This document shows positions 52,082-61,085 of a stretch of DNA of 64,000 nt, piece by piece. The DNA lies in assembly GCF_009223885.1 (NCBI RefSeq), contig NZ_CP045144.1:3708001-3772000 (forward strand), in the 5' to 3' direction. This DNA is from Ancylobacter sp. TS-1 (GTDB lineage Bacteria > Pseudomonadota > Alphaproteobacteria > Rhizobiales > Xanthobacteraceae). A model generated the notes under the pieces. That model was not told the DNA's origin. It saw nothing but the letters and a program-made list of their open reading frames with translations, and made no database searches. Numbering within the stretch: position 1 is the stretch's first letter; every line of letters begins with the position of its first letter. A program made the position numbers and the translations under genes.

Positions 52082-52777
52082 TCATCCCGCCTCGCGCGGA
52101 TAGATGATGATCGACAGATAGGTCATCGGCCGCACCAGCAACTCCTCCGGCCCGTGGCTGGCGGCGGAATCGAACAGCAGCGAATCCCCCGGCTTGAGGT
52201 GATAGGTGCGCTCGCCATGGCGGTAGACCACCTCGCCGGTGAGCATGTGGATGAACTCCACCCCGGCATGGCGGAAGCCGCTATAGGGCACCGCTTCCTC
52301 GCTCAGCGTGATCAGATAGGGCTCGACCGCCACCTCGCCGCCGAGCGCGTGCCCCAGCAACTCGTACTGGTGGCCGACCTTGGTGCCGCGCCGCTCGATG
52401 CGCACGCCCCCGCCGGCCTGCACATAGGAGCAGTCACGCTTTTCCTCGAAGCTGGTGAACAGCGAGGAGATCGGCACGTTGAGCACGGTCGAGATCGCCT
52501 GCAGCGTCGCCAGCGAGGGCGAGATCAGCCCGTTCTCGATCTTCGACAACGTGCCCACCGCGATGCCCGCCGCGCTGGCGAGGTCGGAGACGGTGAGATC
52601 GAGGTCGCGGCGCAGCGCGCGCACCTGCTGGCCGAGCGCCTGTTCCAGCGTGCGCTCGCGCGGCTGCGGGGCACCCGAGCCGGTCGCGAGTTCGGCGGCT
52701 GTCTCGGGCGCCTGATTCCCGATGGCATCCGTCGCGGCATCCGTCCCGGTGCGGCGGCTGTGCGGGCTGTCCTTCAC
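52082..52777 (-). CDS. XRE-family regulator with C-terminal cupin domain
   Basis: A 231-residue regulator. A disordered N-terminus is followed by a helix-turn-helix (ALRRDLDLTVSDLASAAGIA then VGTLSKIENGLISPSLATLQ, about residues 50-90) and a cupin_2 sensor domain (VEFIHMLTGEVVYRHGERTY, HLKPGDSLLFDSAASHGPEE). Such proteins regulate amine, amino-acid and polyamine catabolism. It lies directly upstream of mgsA on the same strand and is the likely regulator of mgsABC-gmaS. The start is uncertain: GTG at 52777 has GGGAGA upstream, while ATG at 52801 adds eight residues without a clear site. Confidence 0.82.
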   Translation of the reverse strand: MKDSPHSRRTGTDAATDAIGNQAPETAAELATGSGAPQPRERTLEQALGQQVRALRRDLDLTVSDLASAAGIAVGTLSKIENGLISPSLATLQAISTVLNVPISSLFTSFEEKRDCSYVQAGGGVRIERRGTKVGHQYELLGHALGGEVAVEPYLITLSEEAVPYSGFRHAGVEFIHMLTGEVVYRHGERTYHLKPGDSLLFDSAASHGPEELLVRPMTYLSIIIYPREAG

Positions 52778-52965
52778 GCTCGTCTCTCCCTCGACGTCCA
52801 TCGGAGCCCGTTCGCCGGCAAATGCCAAGCCCGAATGCCGGCGGCGGCGCGGCCGGCACGACCGCCCGCCCGCAGGCGGTGCGCCGATGCCGCCGTCATC
52901 GAAGCTTGGCATTCATCGTGCATCGAATAGCGCACATTCCTGCTGGCCGGATGGTGCGCGTCTCA

Positions 52966-54360
52966 ATGTACGATTACGACATGATTGTCATCGGCAGCGG
53001 CCCTTCCGGCCGCCGCGCCGCCGTCCAGTCCGCCAAGATCGGCAAGTCGGTGCTGGTGATCGAGAAGGGCCGCCGCGTCGGTGGCGTCTCGGTGCACACC
53101 GGCACCATTCCCTCCAAGACGCTGCGCGAGACCGTGCTGAACCTCTCCGGCTGGCGCGAGCGCGGTTTCTACGGGCGCTCCTACCGGGTCAAGCAGGACA
53201 TCGGCGCCGCCGACCTGATGGCGCGCCTGCACAAGACGCTCGACCACGAGGTCGACGTGCTGGAGCACCAGTTCGCCCGCAACGGGGTGAAGACCGCGCG
53301 CGGCGAGGCGCGCTTCCTCGACGCGCACACAATCGAGATCACCGGCGAGGCCGGCGAGGTCGAGAAGGTCTCCGGTGCCCATGTGCTGATCGCGGTCGGC
53401 ACGCGCCCGTTCCGCCCCGACTACGTGCCCTTCAACGGCATGAGCGTGTTCGACAGCGATGAGATCGTCGACCTGCCGAAGCTGCCGCGCAGCCTCGCGG
53501 TGATCGGCGCCGGCGTCATCGGCGTCGAATACGCCTCGATCTTCTCCGCCCTCGACGTCGCGGTGACGCTGATCGAGCCGCGCAACAGCTTCCTCGACTT
53601 CATCGACCGGGAGCTGATCGAGGAGTTCACCCACGAGCTGCGCGACCGCAATGTGGGCCTGCGCTTCGGCTCCAAGGTGACGGCGATCACGCTCGGGCCC
53701 GATGAGCGGCCGAGCTGCAAGCTGGCGGACGGGCGCGTCGTCACCGCCGACATGCTGCTCTTCGCGGCCGGGCGCGTCGGCGCCACCGACCGGCTGAACC
53801 TGGAAGCCGCCGGGCTGGCGGTCGACCATCGCGGCCGGCTCGGCGTCGACCCCAAGACGCTTCAGACCGCGGTGCCGCACATCTACGCCGCCGGTGACGT
53901 GATCGGCTTCCCCAGCCTTGCCTCCACCTCGATGGAGCAGGGGCGCCTTGCCGCCTGCCACGCCTTCGGGCTGGAGCCGCCGCCCCCGCCGGAGTTCTTC
54001 CCCTATGGCATCTACGCGGTGCCGGAAATCTCCACCGTCGGCATGAGCGAGGAGGAGGTGCGCAAGCGCGAGATTCCCTATGAATGCGGCATCGCCCGCT
54101 TCCGCGAGACCTCGCGCGGCCACATCATGGGGCTGAACAACGGGATGATGAAGATGATCTTCTCGGTGAAGACCCGCCGCCTGCTCGGCGTCCACATCGT
54201 CGGCGAGGGCGCCACCGAGTTGATTCATATCGGCCAAGCGGTGCTGAACCTGAAGGGCACGATCGACTATTTCATCGAGAACACGTTCAACTACCCGACG
54301 CTGGCCGAAGCCTACAAGATCGCCGGCCTCGACGCCTGGAACCGCATGTCGCGGGGGTGA
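52966..54360 (+). CDS. sthA: Soluble pyridine nucleotide transhydrogenase (STH)
   Basis: An FAD enzyme that exchanges reducing equivalents between NADPH and NAD+. The 464-residue protein has the flavin site DYDMIVIGSGPSGRRAAVQS. The motif GGVSVHTGTIPSKTLRE sits where disulfide reductases carry CXXXXC; no Cys pair is present, as in STH. The NAD(P) site is SLAVIGAGVIGVEYASIFSA, followed by the FAD motif HIYAAGDVIGFPSLAST and a dimer domain with FNYPTLAEAYKIAG. ATG 52966 gives the family length. It is the only plus-strand gene between the mgs and mgd blocks. Confidence 0.88.
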   Translation: MYDYDMIVIGSGPSGRRAAVQSAKIGKSVLVIEKGRRVGGVSVHTGTIPSKTLRETVLNLSGWRERGFYGRSYRVKQDIGAADLMARLHKTLDHEVDVLEHQFARNGVKTARGEARFLDAHTIEITGEAGEVEKVSGAHVLIAVGTRPFRPDYVPFNGMSVFDSDEIVDLPKLPRSLAVIGAGVIGVEYASIFSALDVAVTLIEPRNSFLDFIDRELIEEFTHELRDRNVGLRFGSKVTAITLGPDERPSCKLADGRVVTADMLLFAAGRVGATDRLNLEAAGLAVDHRGRLGVDPKTLQTAVPHIYAAGDVIGFPSLASTSMEQGRLAACHAFGLEPPPPPEFFPYGIYAVPEISTVGMSEEEVRKREIPYECGIARFRETSRGHIMGLNNGMMKMIFSVKTRRLLGVHIVGEGATELIHIGQAVLNLKGTIDYFIENTFNYPTLAEAYKIAGLDAWNRMSRG

Positions 54361-54383
54361 GGGGGCGGCGTTATTCGCGGGGC

Positions 54384-54532
54384 ATCCTTCGAGGCCCGGC
54401 GGCGCCGGGCGCCTCAGGATGACGGCGTACCTGGCCGGAGGGAAGGGAAGGCGATCATTCTGACGTCGAGCCATCCTGAGGTGGAAGAGCCACGTCATCC
54501 TGAGGTGCGAGTGTAGCGAGCCTCGAAGGATG
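54384..54532. repeat. Family C palindromes, copies 1 and 2
   Basis: Copy 1 (54384-54424) runs from ATCCTTCGAGGCCC to GCGCCTCAGGATGACG around GGCGGCGCC. Copy 2 (54493-54532) is inverted, from CGTCATCCTGAGGTGCGAG to CGAGCCTCGAAGGATG, and a half copy (CATCCTGAGGTGGAAGAG) precedes it. Copy 2 lies inside the 3' end of the GIY-YIG gene and encodes part of its C-terminus. Confidence 0.8.
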
Positions 54533-54844
54533 CTCGTCTGGGCATCTTACCCCCTCCTTCCGTGCGGCACGCCGGGCGGCCTGCCGCACGCCCTCCCAGT
54601 CGCCCCGCACCAAGGCCTCTTTCTTGGTCCGGCTCCACCCCTTGATCTGCCGTTCGGCTGTGATGGCGTCGGTGATCTGCTCGAAGCTCTCGCTCCATAT
54701 GAGGCGAACGGGCCTGCGGTGGAACGTATATCCGGGGAAGGCCCCGCTCTCGTGCTCGGCGATCCGCTTCTCCAGCGAGGCGCTGGTCGAGCCGACATAG
54801 TAGGAGCCGTCGGCGCGGCGGAGCATGTAGACGAAGGCTGCCAT
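54455..54844 (-). CDS. GIY-YIG domain putative endonuclease (YhbQ/URI type)
   Basis: A 129-residue protein. The N-terminal GIY-YIG core is seen in FVYMLRRADGSYYVGSTSAS, then LEKRIAEHESGAFPGYTFHR (the Arg-His positions) and the Glu in DAITAERQIKGWSRTKKEAL. It is the small single-domain kind common in bacteria. The domain ends near residue 95. The remaining tail (PSRLATLAPQDDVALPPQDG) is translated from an inserted family C palindrome. Flanking copies of the same repeat are on both sides. A role in DNA repair or repeat mobility is possible but unproven. Confidence 0.8.
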   Translation of the reverse strand: MAAFVYMLRRADGSYYVGSTSASLEKRIAEHESGAFPGYTFHRRPVRLIWSESFEQITDAITAERQIKGWSRTKKEALVRGDWEGVRQAARRAARKEGVRCPDEHPSRLATLAPQDDVALPPQDGSTSE

Positions 54845-54861
54845 GGCCGCTTTACGATGCC

Positions 54862-55039
54862 CATCCTTCGAGGCCCGGCTGTGCCGGGCGCCTCAGGATG
54901 ACGGCGCATCTGGTCGAGTGCAAGGGAATGCGGCGCCCCGTGCCGCGTCATCGTCGATGACTGGCCGTTCAGACGTGCCGCTGCATTCCACAAGCACGAC
55001 GTCATCCTGAGGTGCGAGCGCAGCGAGCCTCGAAGGATG
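54862..55039. repeat. Family C palindromes, copies 3 and 4
   Basis: Copy 3 (54862-54904) is nearly identical to copy 1, from CATCCTTCGAGGCCC to GCGCCTCAGGATGACGG. Copy 4 (55000-55039) is nearly identical to copy 2, from CGTCATCCTGAGGTGCGAG to CGAGCCTCGAAGGATGCC. The order and orientation of copies 3-4 repeat that of 1-2, so the GIY-YIG gene is flanked by a duplicated pair. Confidence 0.8.
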
Positions 55040-55084
55040 CCGGCAATCGCGTGCGCAGGCCGCGAGGTCCTTCGCCCCGCGAGG

Positions 55085-55957
55085 TTAGGCCCCCACCTGC
55101 CGCCGCGCCGCCGTCAGCGTGTTCGCCAGCAGGCAGGCGATGGTCATCGGGCCGACGCCGCCGGGCACCGGGGTGATGGCGCCGGCGATGCCCTGCGCCT
55201 CCTCGAACGCCACGTCGCCGACCAGCCGGCCCTTGCCGTCGGCGCCCGCCACACGGTTGATGCCGACGTCGATGACGGTGGCGCCCGGCTTGATCCAGTC
55301 GCCGCGGATCATCTCCGGCCGGCCGACCGCGCCGATGAGGATATCGGCGCGCCGGCACACGCCGGGCAGGTCGCGCGTGCGCGAATGGGCGATGGTGACG
55401 GTGGCGTCCTCGCGCAGCAGAAGCTGCGCCAGCGGCTTGCCGACGATGTTGGAGCGCCCGACCACCACCGCCTCCAGCCCGGCGAGCGAGCCGAGCGCGT
55501 CCTTCAGCAGCATCACGCAGCCGAGCGGCGTGCACGGCACCAGCGCGTCCAGCCCCACCGCGAGCCGGCCGGCATTCACCACATGGAAGCCGTCGACATC
55601 CTTGGCCGGGTCGATGGTGGCGAGCACCGCCTGCGCGTCGATGTGAGCGGGCAGGGGCAACTGCACGAGGATGCCGTGCACGCTCGAATCCGCGTTCAGC
55701 GCGCGCACCAGCGCCAGCACCTCGTCCTGCGGCGTGTCGGCTGGCAGCTTGTGCTCCAGCGAGGCCATGCCGGCCTCGACCGTCTGCCTGCCCTTGTTGC
55801 GGACATAGACCGAACTGGCGGGATCCTCGCCCACCAGCACTACCGCCAGCCCCGGCGTCATGCCGGTCTCGCTCACGAAGGCGGCCACCTCGTCCTTGAG
55901 GCGGGCGCGCATCGCCTCGGCGAACGCCTTGCCGTCGATCAGGCGGGTCTCGACCAT
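55085..55957 (-). CDS. folD: Methylene-tetrahydrofolate dehydrogenase/cyclohydrolase
   Basis: It oxidises 5,10-methylene-THF to 10-formyl-THF with NADP+. The 290-residue protein shows [20 protein letters not shown] with the Tyr and Lys of the cyclohydrolase site, [36 protein letters not shown], the NADP loop [18 protein letters not shown], and [19 protein letters not shown]. It follows purU by 11 bases in the mgd operon, so it can take the C1 unit released by MgdC. A housekeeping copy elsewhere is possible. Confidence 0.95.
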   Translation of the reverse strand: MVETRLIDGKAFAEAMRARLKDEVAAFVSETGMTPGLAVVLVGEDPASSVYVRNKGRQTVEAGMASLEHKLPADTPQDEVLALVRALNADSSVHGILVQLPLPAHIDAQAVLATIDPAKDVDGFHVVNAGRLAVGLDALVPCTPLGCVMLLKDALGSLAGLEAVVVGRSNIVGKPLAQLLLREDATVTIAHSRTRDLPGVCRRADILIGAVGRPEMIRGDWIKPGATVIDVGINRVAGADGKGRLVGDVAFEEAQGIAGAITPVPGGVGPMTIACLLANTLTAARRQVGA

Positions 55958-55968
55958 CAGAGGTCTCC

Positions 55969-56838
55969 TCAGTCGCGGAAGACGACGGTGCGGTGCCCGT
56001 TCAGCAGCACGCGGTCGTCGAGATGCCAGGCAAGCGCCCGGGCGAGCACGCGGCGCTCGATGTCGCGGCCCTTGCGCACGAGATCCTCGGCGGTGTCCTG
56101 GTGGCTGATGCGCTCGACGTCCTGCTCGATGATCGGCCCCTCGTCGAGGTCGGAGGTGACGTAATGGGCGGTGGCGCCGATCAGCTTCACCCCGCGCTCA
56201 TGCGCCTGGTGATAGGGCTTGGCGCCCTTGAAGCCGGGCAGGAAGGAGTGGTGAATGTTGATGCACCGCCCCGAGAGCTTGGCCGACAGCCCGTCCGAAA
56301 GCACCTGCATGTAGCGGGCGAGCACCGCGACCTCGGCCCCGGACGACTGGAACAGTTCCCAGAGCTGGGTCTCCTGCTCCATCTTGGTCGCCTTGGTCAC
56401 CGGCAGATAGTGGAAGGGGATGTCCGCGAAATCGAGATGGGCATAGGTCGCGCGCGGGTAGTTGGCGGCGATGGCGGCGATCTCCATCGGGATCTCGCCG
56501 ATGCGCCAGCGATAGAGCAGGTCGGCGAGGCAATGGTCGAACTTGGAGACCAGCAGCATGACCTTCGCCTTGCGGCCGCGCGGGCGCATGCGCCAGTCGA
56601 GCGCGAAGCGGGCCGCCACCTCGGCGAAGTCGGCCTTCAGCACCTCCAGCGGGCCGGAGCCGGGCGCGCGGTCGAACATCACCCGCATGAAGAACCGGCC
56701 GCTGCCGGTGTCGTCGAACTGCTGCGCCTCGAGGATGTTGCCGCCGCGCTCGAACAGGAAGCTGGCCACCGCGGCGACGATGCCGGGCCGGTCGGGGCAG
56801 GAGAGGGTCAGGACGCAGGCTTCGGTGCTGTCGGTCAT
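55969..56838 (-). CDS. purU: Formyltetrahydrofolate deformylase
   Basis: It hydrolyses 10-formyl-THF to formate and THF. The 289-residue protein has an N-terminal ACT domain ([20 protein letters not shown]) and a C-terminal formyltransferase-like domain with the Asn/His/Asp triad in [20 protein letters not shown] and [13 protein letters not shown]. In the mgd operon it would release C1 units as formate and recycle THF, the route known for C1 dissimilation in methylotrophs that lack H4MPT enzymes at this site. folD follows 11 bases later; mgdD ends 93 bases upstream. Confidence 0.95.
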   Translation of the reverse strand: MTDSTEACVLTLSCPDRPGIVAAVASFLFERGGNILEAQQFDDTGSGRFFMRVMFDRAPGSGPLEVLKADFAEVAARFALDWRMRPRGRKAKVMLLVSKFDHCLADLLYRWRIGEIPMEIAAIAANYPRATYAHLDFADIPFHYLPVTKATKMEQETQLWELFQSSGAEVAVLARYMQVLSDGLSAKLSGRCINIHHSFLPGFKGAKPYHQAHERGVKLIGATAHYVTSDLDEGPIIEQDVERISHQDTAEDLVRKGRDIERRVLARALAWHLDDRVLLNGHRTVVFRD

Positions 56839-56931
56839 GTCGGTCTCATCGGAACGCCGCGACGGCGATGATGCGCGCGGGCGGGTTTTAGGGGAGATGG
56901 CGGGAGGAGGGAAGCGCGCGGCGCGCCGCCA

Positions 56932-57528
56932 TCAACCTCGCCCCTCCAGACGCAGGCCGTACTCGGCCCCGGCGCCGATGAGAAACCGCGTGAAGCTCGC
57001 CTCATAGCTGCGCGCCACCAGTACGCGCCAGCTCGCCGCGCCGCTGCGCCACAGCGTGGCGCCGATATGGGCGATGAGCGTGGTCGCGGCGTCGCCGACT
57101 TGGAACACGCGCGGGTCGAGGTCGACCGGCGCGCCCTTGGCGAGAAGATCGGGTACGCGCGCCCCGGACAGTTCGAAGAGGACGAAGGCGTCGCCCTGCT
57201 CGGTGACGGCGGCCTCGCTGCCGAGCACCGCGCGCAGCGTGCCGGCGATGTCGGCCTCCGAGCGCGAGAGCACGAAGAAGCGCCCCGGCCCGGTGCCGAC
57301 CACCGTGCTGCCGGAGCCGAAGCCGGCATGCGGGCGGTCGGCGCCCGGCCCGCCGAAGGCGCGGCCCAGCCGCTCGGCGACGCTGGCGCCGAAGCCGTTG
57401 CGGGCGACCGCCAGCGCGATGAAGGGCTCCTCCGTGGTGGAAACGAGGATGCCCGGCTCGCCGGCGATGCCATAGGCGCCAGCCGGCGGTACGCGGTCGA
57501 AGGCGAGGCCGTTGAGGGGGTCACTCAT
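56932..57528 (-). CDS. mgdD: N-methylglutamate dehydrogenase subunit D (sarcosine oxidase gamma-like)
   Basis: A 198-residue protein of the SoxG family, the gamma subunit of heterotetrameric N-methyl amino-acid dehydrogenases/oxidases. It has the weakly conserved GcvT-like fold: FDRVPPAGAYGIAGEPGILV, STVVGTGPGRFFVLSRSEAD, QGDAFVLFELSGARVPDLLA and DPRVFQVGDAATTLIAHIGA. GGAGG precedes the ATG at 57528. A family A repeat occupies the 143-base gap from mgdC. Sarcosine oxidase gamma is the alternative name. Confidence 0.75.
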   Translation of the reverse strand: MSDPLNGLAFDRVPPAGAYGIAGEPGILVSTTEEPFIALAVARNGFGASVAERLGRAFGGPGADRPHAGFGSGSTVVGTGPGRFFVLSRSEADIAGTLRAVLGSEAAVTEQGDAFVLFELSGARVPDLLAKGAPVDLDPRVFQVGDAATTLIAHIGATLWRSGAASWRVLVARSYEASFTRFLIGAGAEYGLRLEGRG

Positions 57529-57561
57529 CGCGCTTCCCTCCGGTCGAGAACATTCCCATGC

Positions 57562-57660
57562 CGTCATCCCGGCCAAGCGCCACAGGCGCGCCGAGCCGGG
57601 ATCGCGTGCCGGATATGCGGGACGATCCCGGCTCGCGGCGCTGCCGCGTCCGGGATGACG
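57562..57660. repeat. Family A palindromic element between mgdC and mgdD
   Basis: CGTCATCCCGG (57562-57572) and CCGGGATGACG (57650-57660) are the inverted ends. Inner inverted segments (GCGCCACAGGCGC, and GAGCCGGGATCG opposite CGATCCCGGCTC) form two further hairpins. It ends 11 bases before the mgdC stop. Confidence 0.85.
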
Positions 57661-57671
57661 TGTGTCCGATG

Positions 57672-60650
57672 TCAGCCACGAAGGCGCTCCCCTTCCGGGT
57701 CGATGAAGCCGGGCGCGCAGATTTCTACCTCGATATCCTCGCCGCGCACCGGGTCATAGGCGCGCACCCTCTCGCCGATGCGCTCGGGCCCGCGCGTGAG
57801 CAGGCCGAGGCCGATCCAGTGTGCCAGATGCGGGGAATAGGCGACCGAGGTCATGTAGCCCTCGTCATTGGCCGTCTCCGGCCGCGCGCCGACGCCGAGG
57901 AAATGCGCGCCCGCCCGCAGGCGGCTGGTGCGGTCGACCGGCCGGAACCCGACGAGGCCCGGCCGCGCCGGGTCGGTGAGGCCGGGACGGCCGGCCATGA
58001 CGCGGCCGATATAGTCCTTCCGGGTCGAGGCCATGCGGCCGAGGCCGAGGTCGCGCGCCGTGGTCTGGCCGGACAGTTCGTTGCCCGACACATGGCCCTT
58101 CTCGATGCGCATCACGCCGAGCGCCTCGGTGCCGTAGGGGGTGATGGCGAATTCCTCGCCCGCCTTCATCAGCGCCTGCGCCAGCGCCGCGCCATGGCGG
58201 GCCGGCACCGCGATCTCGTAGCCGAGTTCGCCGGAGAAGGAGAGGCGGAACAGCCGCGCGCCCACGCCGCCCATCACCCGCGCCTCGACGGCGCCCATGA
58301 AGGGCAGGGTCTCATTCGACACGTCGACGCCGTCGTCGACGATTCGCGCGAGCACTTCCCGCGAGCGCGGCCCGGCAATGGCGATCTGCGACCATTGCTC
58401 GGAAATCGAGGCGAGGCACACGTCAAGCTCCGGCCACAGCACCTGAAGGCAGAATTCGAGATGCTGGTAGACTCGTGCCGCGTTCGCCGTGGTGGTCGTC
58501 ATCACGTAATGCTCAGGGCCAAGGCGGGCGGTGGTGCCGTCGTCCATCACATGGCCGTCCTCGCGCAACATCACGCCGTAGCGCGCCTTGCCGACGGGGA
58601 GCGCCGCGAAGCCGTTGATGTACACGCGGTCGAGCAGAGTGCCGACGTCCGGCCCCTGAAGGTCGATCTTGCCGAAGGTGGAGACGTCGATCATCCCGAC
58701 CGAGGCGCGCACCGCCTTCACCTCGCGCGAGACCGTCTCCAGCCAGTCGCGCTCGCCCTTGCGGGGGAAATACTGCGCGCGCAGCCACGCTCCGGTCTCG
58801 ACGAACACCGCGCCCTGCGCCCGCGCCCATTCATGGGTGGGGGTGAGCCGCAGAGGGCGGAAATCCCTGGCCCGATGGTGGCCGGCCAGCGCCCCTAGCG
58901 CCACCGGCGTGTAGGGCGGGCGGAAGATCGTCGTCCCCGTCTCCGGGATCGAGGCGCCGGTGAGGCTCGCCATGATGGCGAGGCCGGTGACGTTGGAGGT
59001 GCGGCCCTGGTCGGTGGCCATGCCGAGCGTCGTGTAGCGCTTGAGATGCTCGACCGAGCGGAAGCCCTCGGCATGGGCGATGCCGACATCCTTGGCGGTG
59101 ACGTCGTTCTGGAGATCCACGAAGGCGGCGCCGCGCGATTCTCTCACATGCCAGAACGGGGTCAGCGCGAAGGGCGCGTCCTCGACCTCCGGCACGTCGA
59201 GCGGCGGCACCGGGAAGCCGAGCGCCCCGGCCGCCTCGGCCCCCTTCGCGGCGCCTTCGCGCAGGGCGGCGCCGAGCCCGAACGCGCCGTTGGCGGCGCC
59301 CGCCACGCTCATTCCCGGCGGCGCGGTGCCCGGCACGAAGGCGGCGATGGCCTCGTTCCACGCCGGCTTGCCGCCATGATGGCAGGTGAGGTGCAGGGCC
59401 GGCGACCAGCCGCCGGAAACCGCCAGCGTGTCGGCGGCGATGCGCTCGCGCCCGCCGGGGCCGAGCACGTCGATGGTGCGCAGCGTGCGCCCCTGCGTGG
59501 CGATCACCCGGGCGTCGGTGAAGACCCGGACGCCCCGCGCGCGGGCCGCGTCCACCAGCGTCGGCGCTACGTCGGCGCGCGTGTCGACGATGGTCTCGAC
59601 ATTGGCACCGGCCGCACCCGCCGCCAGCAGGCCGTGCCACGCCGCGTCGTTGTTGGCGAACAGGGCGATATGCCGGCCCGGCAGCACGGCATGGCGGTGC
59701 ACATAGGTGCCGACCGCGCCGGCCAGCATCACGCCGGGCCGGTCATTGCCGCCGAACACGATGGGCCGCTCGGTGGCGCCGGCCGCCAGCACGGCGCGCC
59801 GCGCCACGATCCGCCACAGGCGTTGGCGCGGCTGGAACGGCGCGGGAACGGTGAGATGGTCGGCGACGCGCTCCAGCGCGCCATAGGTGCCGCCGTCATA
59901 GACGCCGAACACGGTGGTGCGGGTCATGACCCGCACATTGGGCAGGCTCGTCAGTTCGGCCGCGACATGGGCGGCGAAGGCGGCGGCCGGCTGGCCGTGC
60001 ACCTCGGCGGGCGCCCCGTTGAGCCGTCCGCCGGGCAGAAAGTCCTCGTCGGCGAGGATCACCCGCGCGCCGGTGCGCCCGGCCGCCAGCGCCGCCATCA
60101 GCCCGGCCGGGCCGGCGCCGATCACCAGCACGTCGCAGAAGGCGGTGGCCTTCTCGTAATGGTCGGGGTCGGCCTCGGCGGCGGCGCGCCCGAGGCCGGC
60201 GGCGCGGCGGATGACCGGCTCGTACAGCTTCTCCCAGAAGGCAGCCGGCCACATGAAGGTCTTGTAGTAGAAGCCGGCGCCGAGGAAGGGCGACAGGAAA
60301 CGGTTGAGGCTCAGCAGGTCGAGCCCGAGCGAGGGCCAGCGGTTCTGGCTGGTGGCTTCCAGCCCGTCATACAGCTCGGTCACGGTGGCGCGGCTGTTGG
60401 GCTCGCGCCGGGCGTCGCGGCGCAGCTCGACCAGCGCGTTCGGCTCCTCGGTCCCGGCCGAGAAGATGCCGCGCGGGCGGTGATATTTGAAGGAGCGCCC
60501 GACGAGGCGCACCCCGTTCGCCAGCAGCGCCGAGGCCAGCGTGTCGCCGGCATAGCCGTGATAGCGATGGCCGTCGAAGCCGAAGTCGAGCGGCCGCGCG
60601 CGGTCGACCAGCCCGCCGGCTTCCAGCCGGTTGCGGTTGCGGCGGCTCAT
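57672..60650 (-). CDS. mgdC: N-methylglutamate dehydrogenase subunit C (sarcosine oxidase alpha-like)
   Basis: The large subunit (992 residues), which binds NAD/FAD cofactors and transfers the C1 unit to tetrahydrofolate. In order: a ferredoxin-like N-terminal domain (DGHRYHGYAGDTLASALLAN, SFKYHRPRGIFSAGTEEPNA); a dinucleotide fold (CDVLVIGAGPAGLMAALAAG near residue 185) with RAVLAAGATERPIVFGGNDR; and a C-terminal GcvT/aminomethyltransferase half (from about 610; VSREVKAVRASVGMIDVSTF, RLFRLSFSGELGYEIAVPAR). Its ATG at 60650 overlaps the mgdB stop by four bases. Context with mgsABC-gmaS favours the N-methylglutamate over the sarcosine substrate. Confidence 0.82.
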   Translation of the reverse strand: MSRRNRNRLEAGGLVDRARPLDFGFDGHRYHGYAGDTLASALLANGVRLVGRSFKYHRPRGIFSAGTEEPNALVELRRDARREPNSRATVTELYDGLEATSQNRWPSLGLDLLSLNRFLSPFLGAGFYYKTFMWPAAFWEKLYEPVIRRAAGLGRAAAEADPDHYEKATAFCDVLVIGAGPAGLMAALAAGRTGARVILADEDFLPGGRLNGAPAEVHGQPAAAFAAHVAAELTSLPNVRVMTRTTVFGVYDGGTYGALERVADHLTVPAPFQPRQRLWRIVARRAVLAAGATERPIVFGGNDRPGVMLAGAVGTYVHRHAVLPGRHIALFANNDAAWHGLLAAGAAGANVETIVDTRADVAPTLVDAARARGVRVFTDARVIATQGRTLRTIDVLGPGGRERIAADTLAVSGGWSPALHLTCHHGGKPAWNEAIAAFVPGTAPPGMSVAGAANGAFGLGAALREGAAKGAEAAGALGFPVPPLDVPEVEDAPFALTPFWHVRESRGAAFVDLQNDVTAKDVGIAHAEGFRSVEHLKRYTTLGMATDQGRTSNVTGLAIMASLTGASIPETGTTIFRPPYTPVALGALAGHHRARDFRPLRLTPTHEWARAQGAVFVETGAWLRAQYFPRKGERDWLETVSREVKAVRASVGMIDVSTFGKIDLQGPDVGTLLDRVYINGFAALPVGKARYGVMLREDGHVMDDGTTARLGPEHYVMTTTTANAARVYQHLEFCLQVLWPELDVCLASISEQWSQIAIAGPRSREVLARIVDDGVDVSNETLPFMGAVEARVMGGVGARLFRLSFSGELGYEIAVPARHGAALAQALMKAGEEFAITPYGTEALGVMRIEKGHVSGNELSGQTTARDLGLGRMASTRKDYIGRVMAGRPGLTDPARPGLVGFRPVDRTSRLRAGAHFLGVGARPETANDEGYMTSVAYSPHLAHWIGLGLLTRGPERIGERVRAYDPVRGEDIEVEICAPGFIDPEGERLRG

Positions 60651-60940
60651 GGCGCGGCTCCCGGCATGCCCACCTGCGCGCTGTCTCGGCGCGCCGGCTC
60701 GGCGGAGGCGATGGCATGGGTGCGGGTGTCGCGCGTCACGCGCAGCCACTGGCGGCAGCCATTGGCGTGATACCACCACTCCCGATGCGTCCCGGCCGGG
60801 TTGTCGCGGAGATAGACGTAATCGTGGAACGCCTGCTCTGCGTCCGGCGCCGCCGGGTCGGGGCGCGTCAGCGTGGCGTCGCCGAGATAGGCGAACTCAT
60901 GGGCGTCGCGCTCGCCGCAATAGGGGCAGGGGATACGCAT
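60647..60940 (-). CDS. mgdB: N-methylglutamate dehydrogenase subunit B (sarcosine oxidase delta-like)
   Basis: A 97-residue zinc-binding subunit. It begins MRIPCPYCGERDAHEFAYLG with CXXC. It continues AFHDYVYLRDNPAGTHREWW and has HANGCRQWL supplying His and Cys ligands, which matches the SoxD family. The tail (from about residue 75) is variable. Its stop overlaps the mgdC start by four bases. A family B repeat lies between it and mgdA. Confidence 0.85.
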   Translation of the reverse strand: MRIPCPYCGERDAHEFAYLGDATLTRPDPAAPDAEQAFHDYVYLRDNPAGTHREWWYHANGCRQWLRVTRDTRTHAIASAEPARRDSAQVGMPGAAP

Positions 60941-60966
60941 CAGAAGAGGTCTCCGCCGTGACGAGG

Positions 60967-61071
60967 CCCCTCACCCCGACCCTCTCCCCCTCGGGGAGAG
61001 GGGGCCGGGCGCATTCTACCTCTCCCCGAGGGGGAGAGGTCGGCGTGCGTAGCGCGCCGGGTGAGGGGGAG
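60967..61071. repeat. Family B palindromic element between mgdA and mgdB
   Basis: CCCTCTCCCC and GGGGAGAGGG around CTC (60979-61001), and CCTCTCCCCGAGGGGGAGAGG-type arms (61018-61040), lie between outer CCCCTCACC (60967) and GGTGAGGGG (to 61069). It fills the 145-base gap inside the mgd operon. Confidence 0.85.
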
Positions 61072-61085
61072 AGCGCAAAGGGCCA

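Noticed and set aside
52966..54360. Dihydrolipoamide dehydrogenase or mercuric reductase
   Set aside because: The redox-active Cys pair is absent at the GGVSVHTGTIPSK position, which fits soluble transhydrogenase.
54384..55039. CRISPR array, from four spaced similar palindromes
   Set aside because: Spacing is irregular, copies alternate in orientation, and a gene lies between them; these are intergenic repeats.
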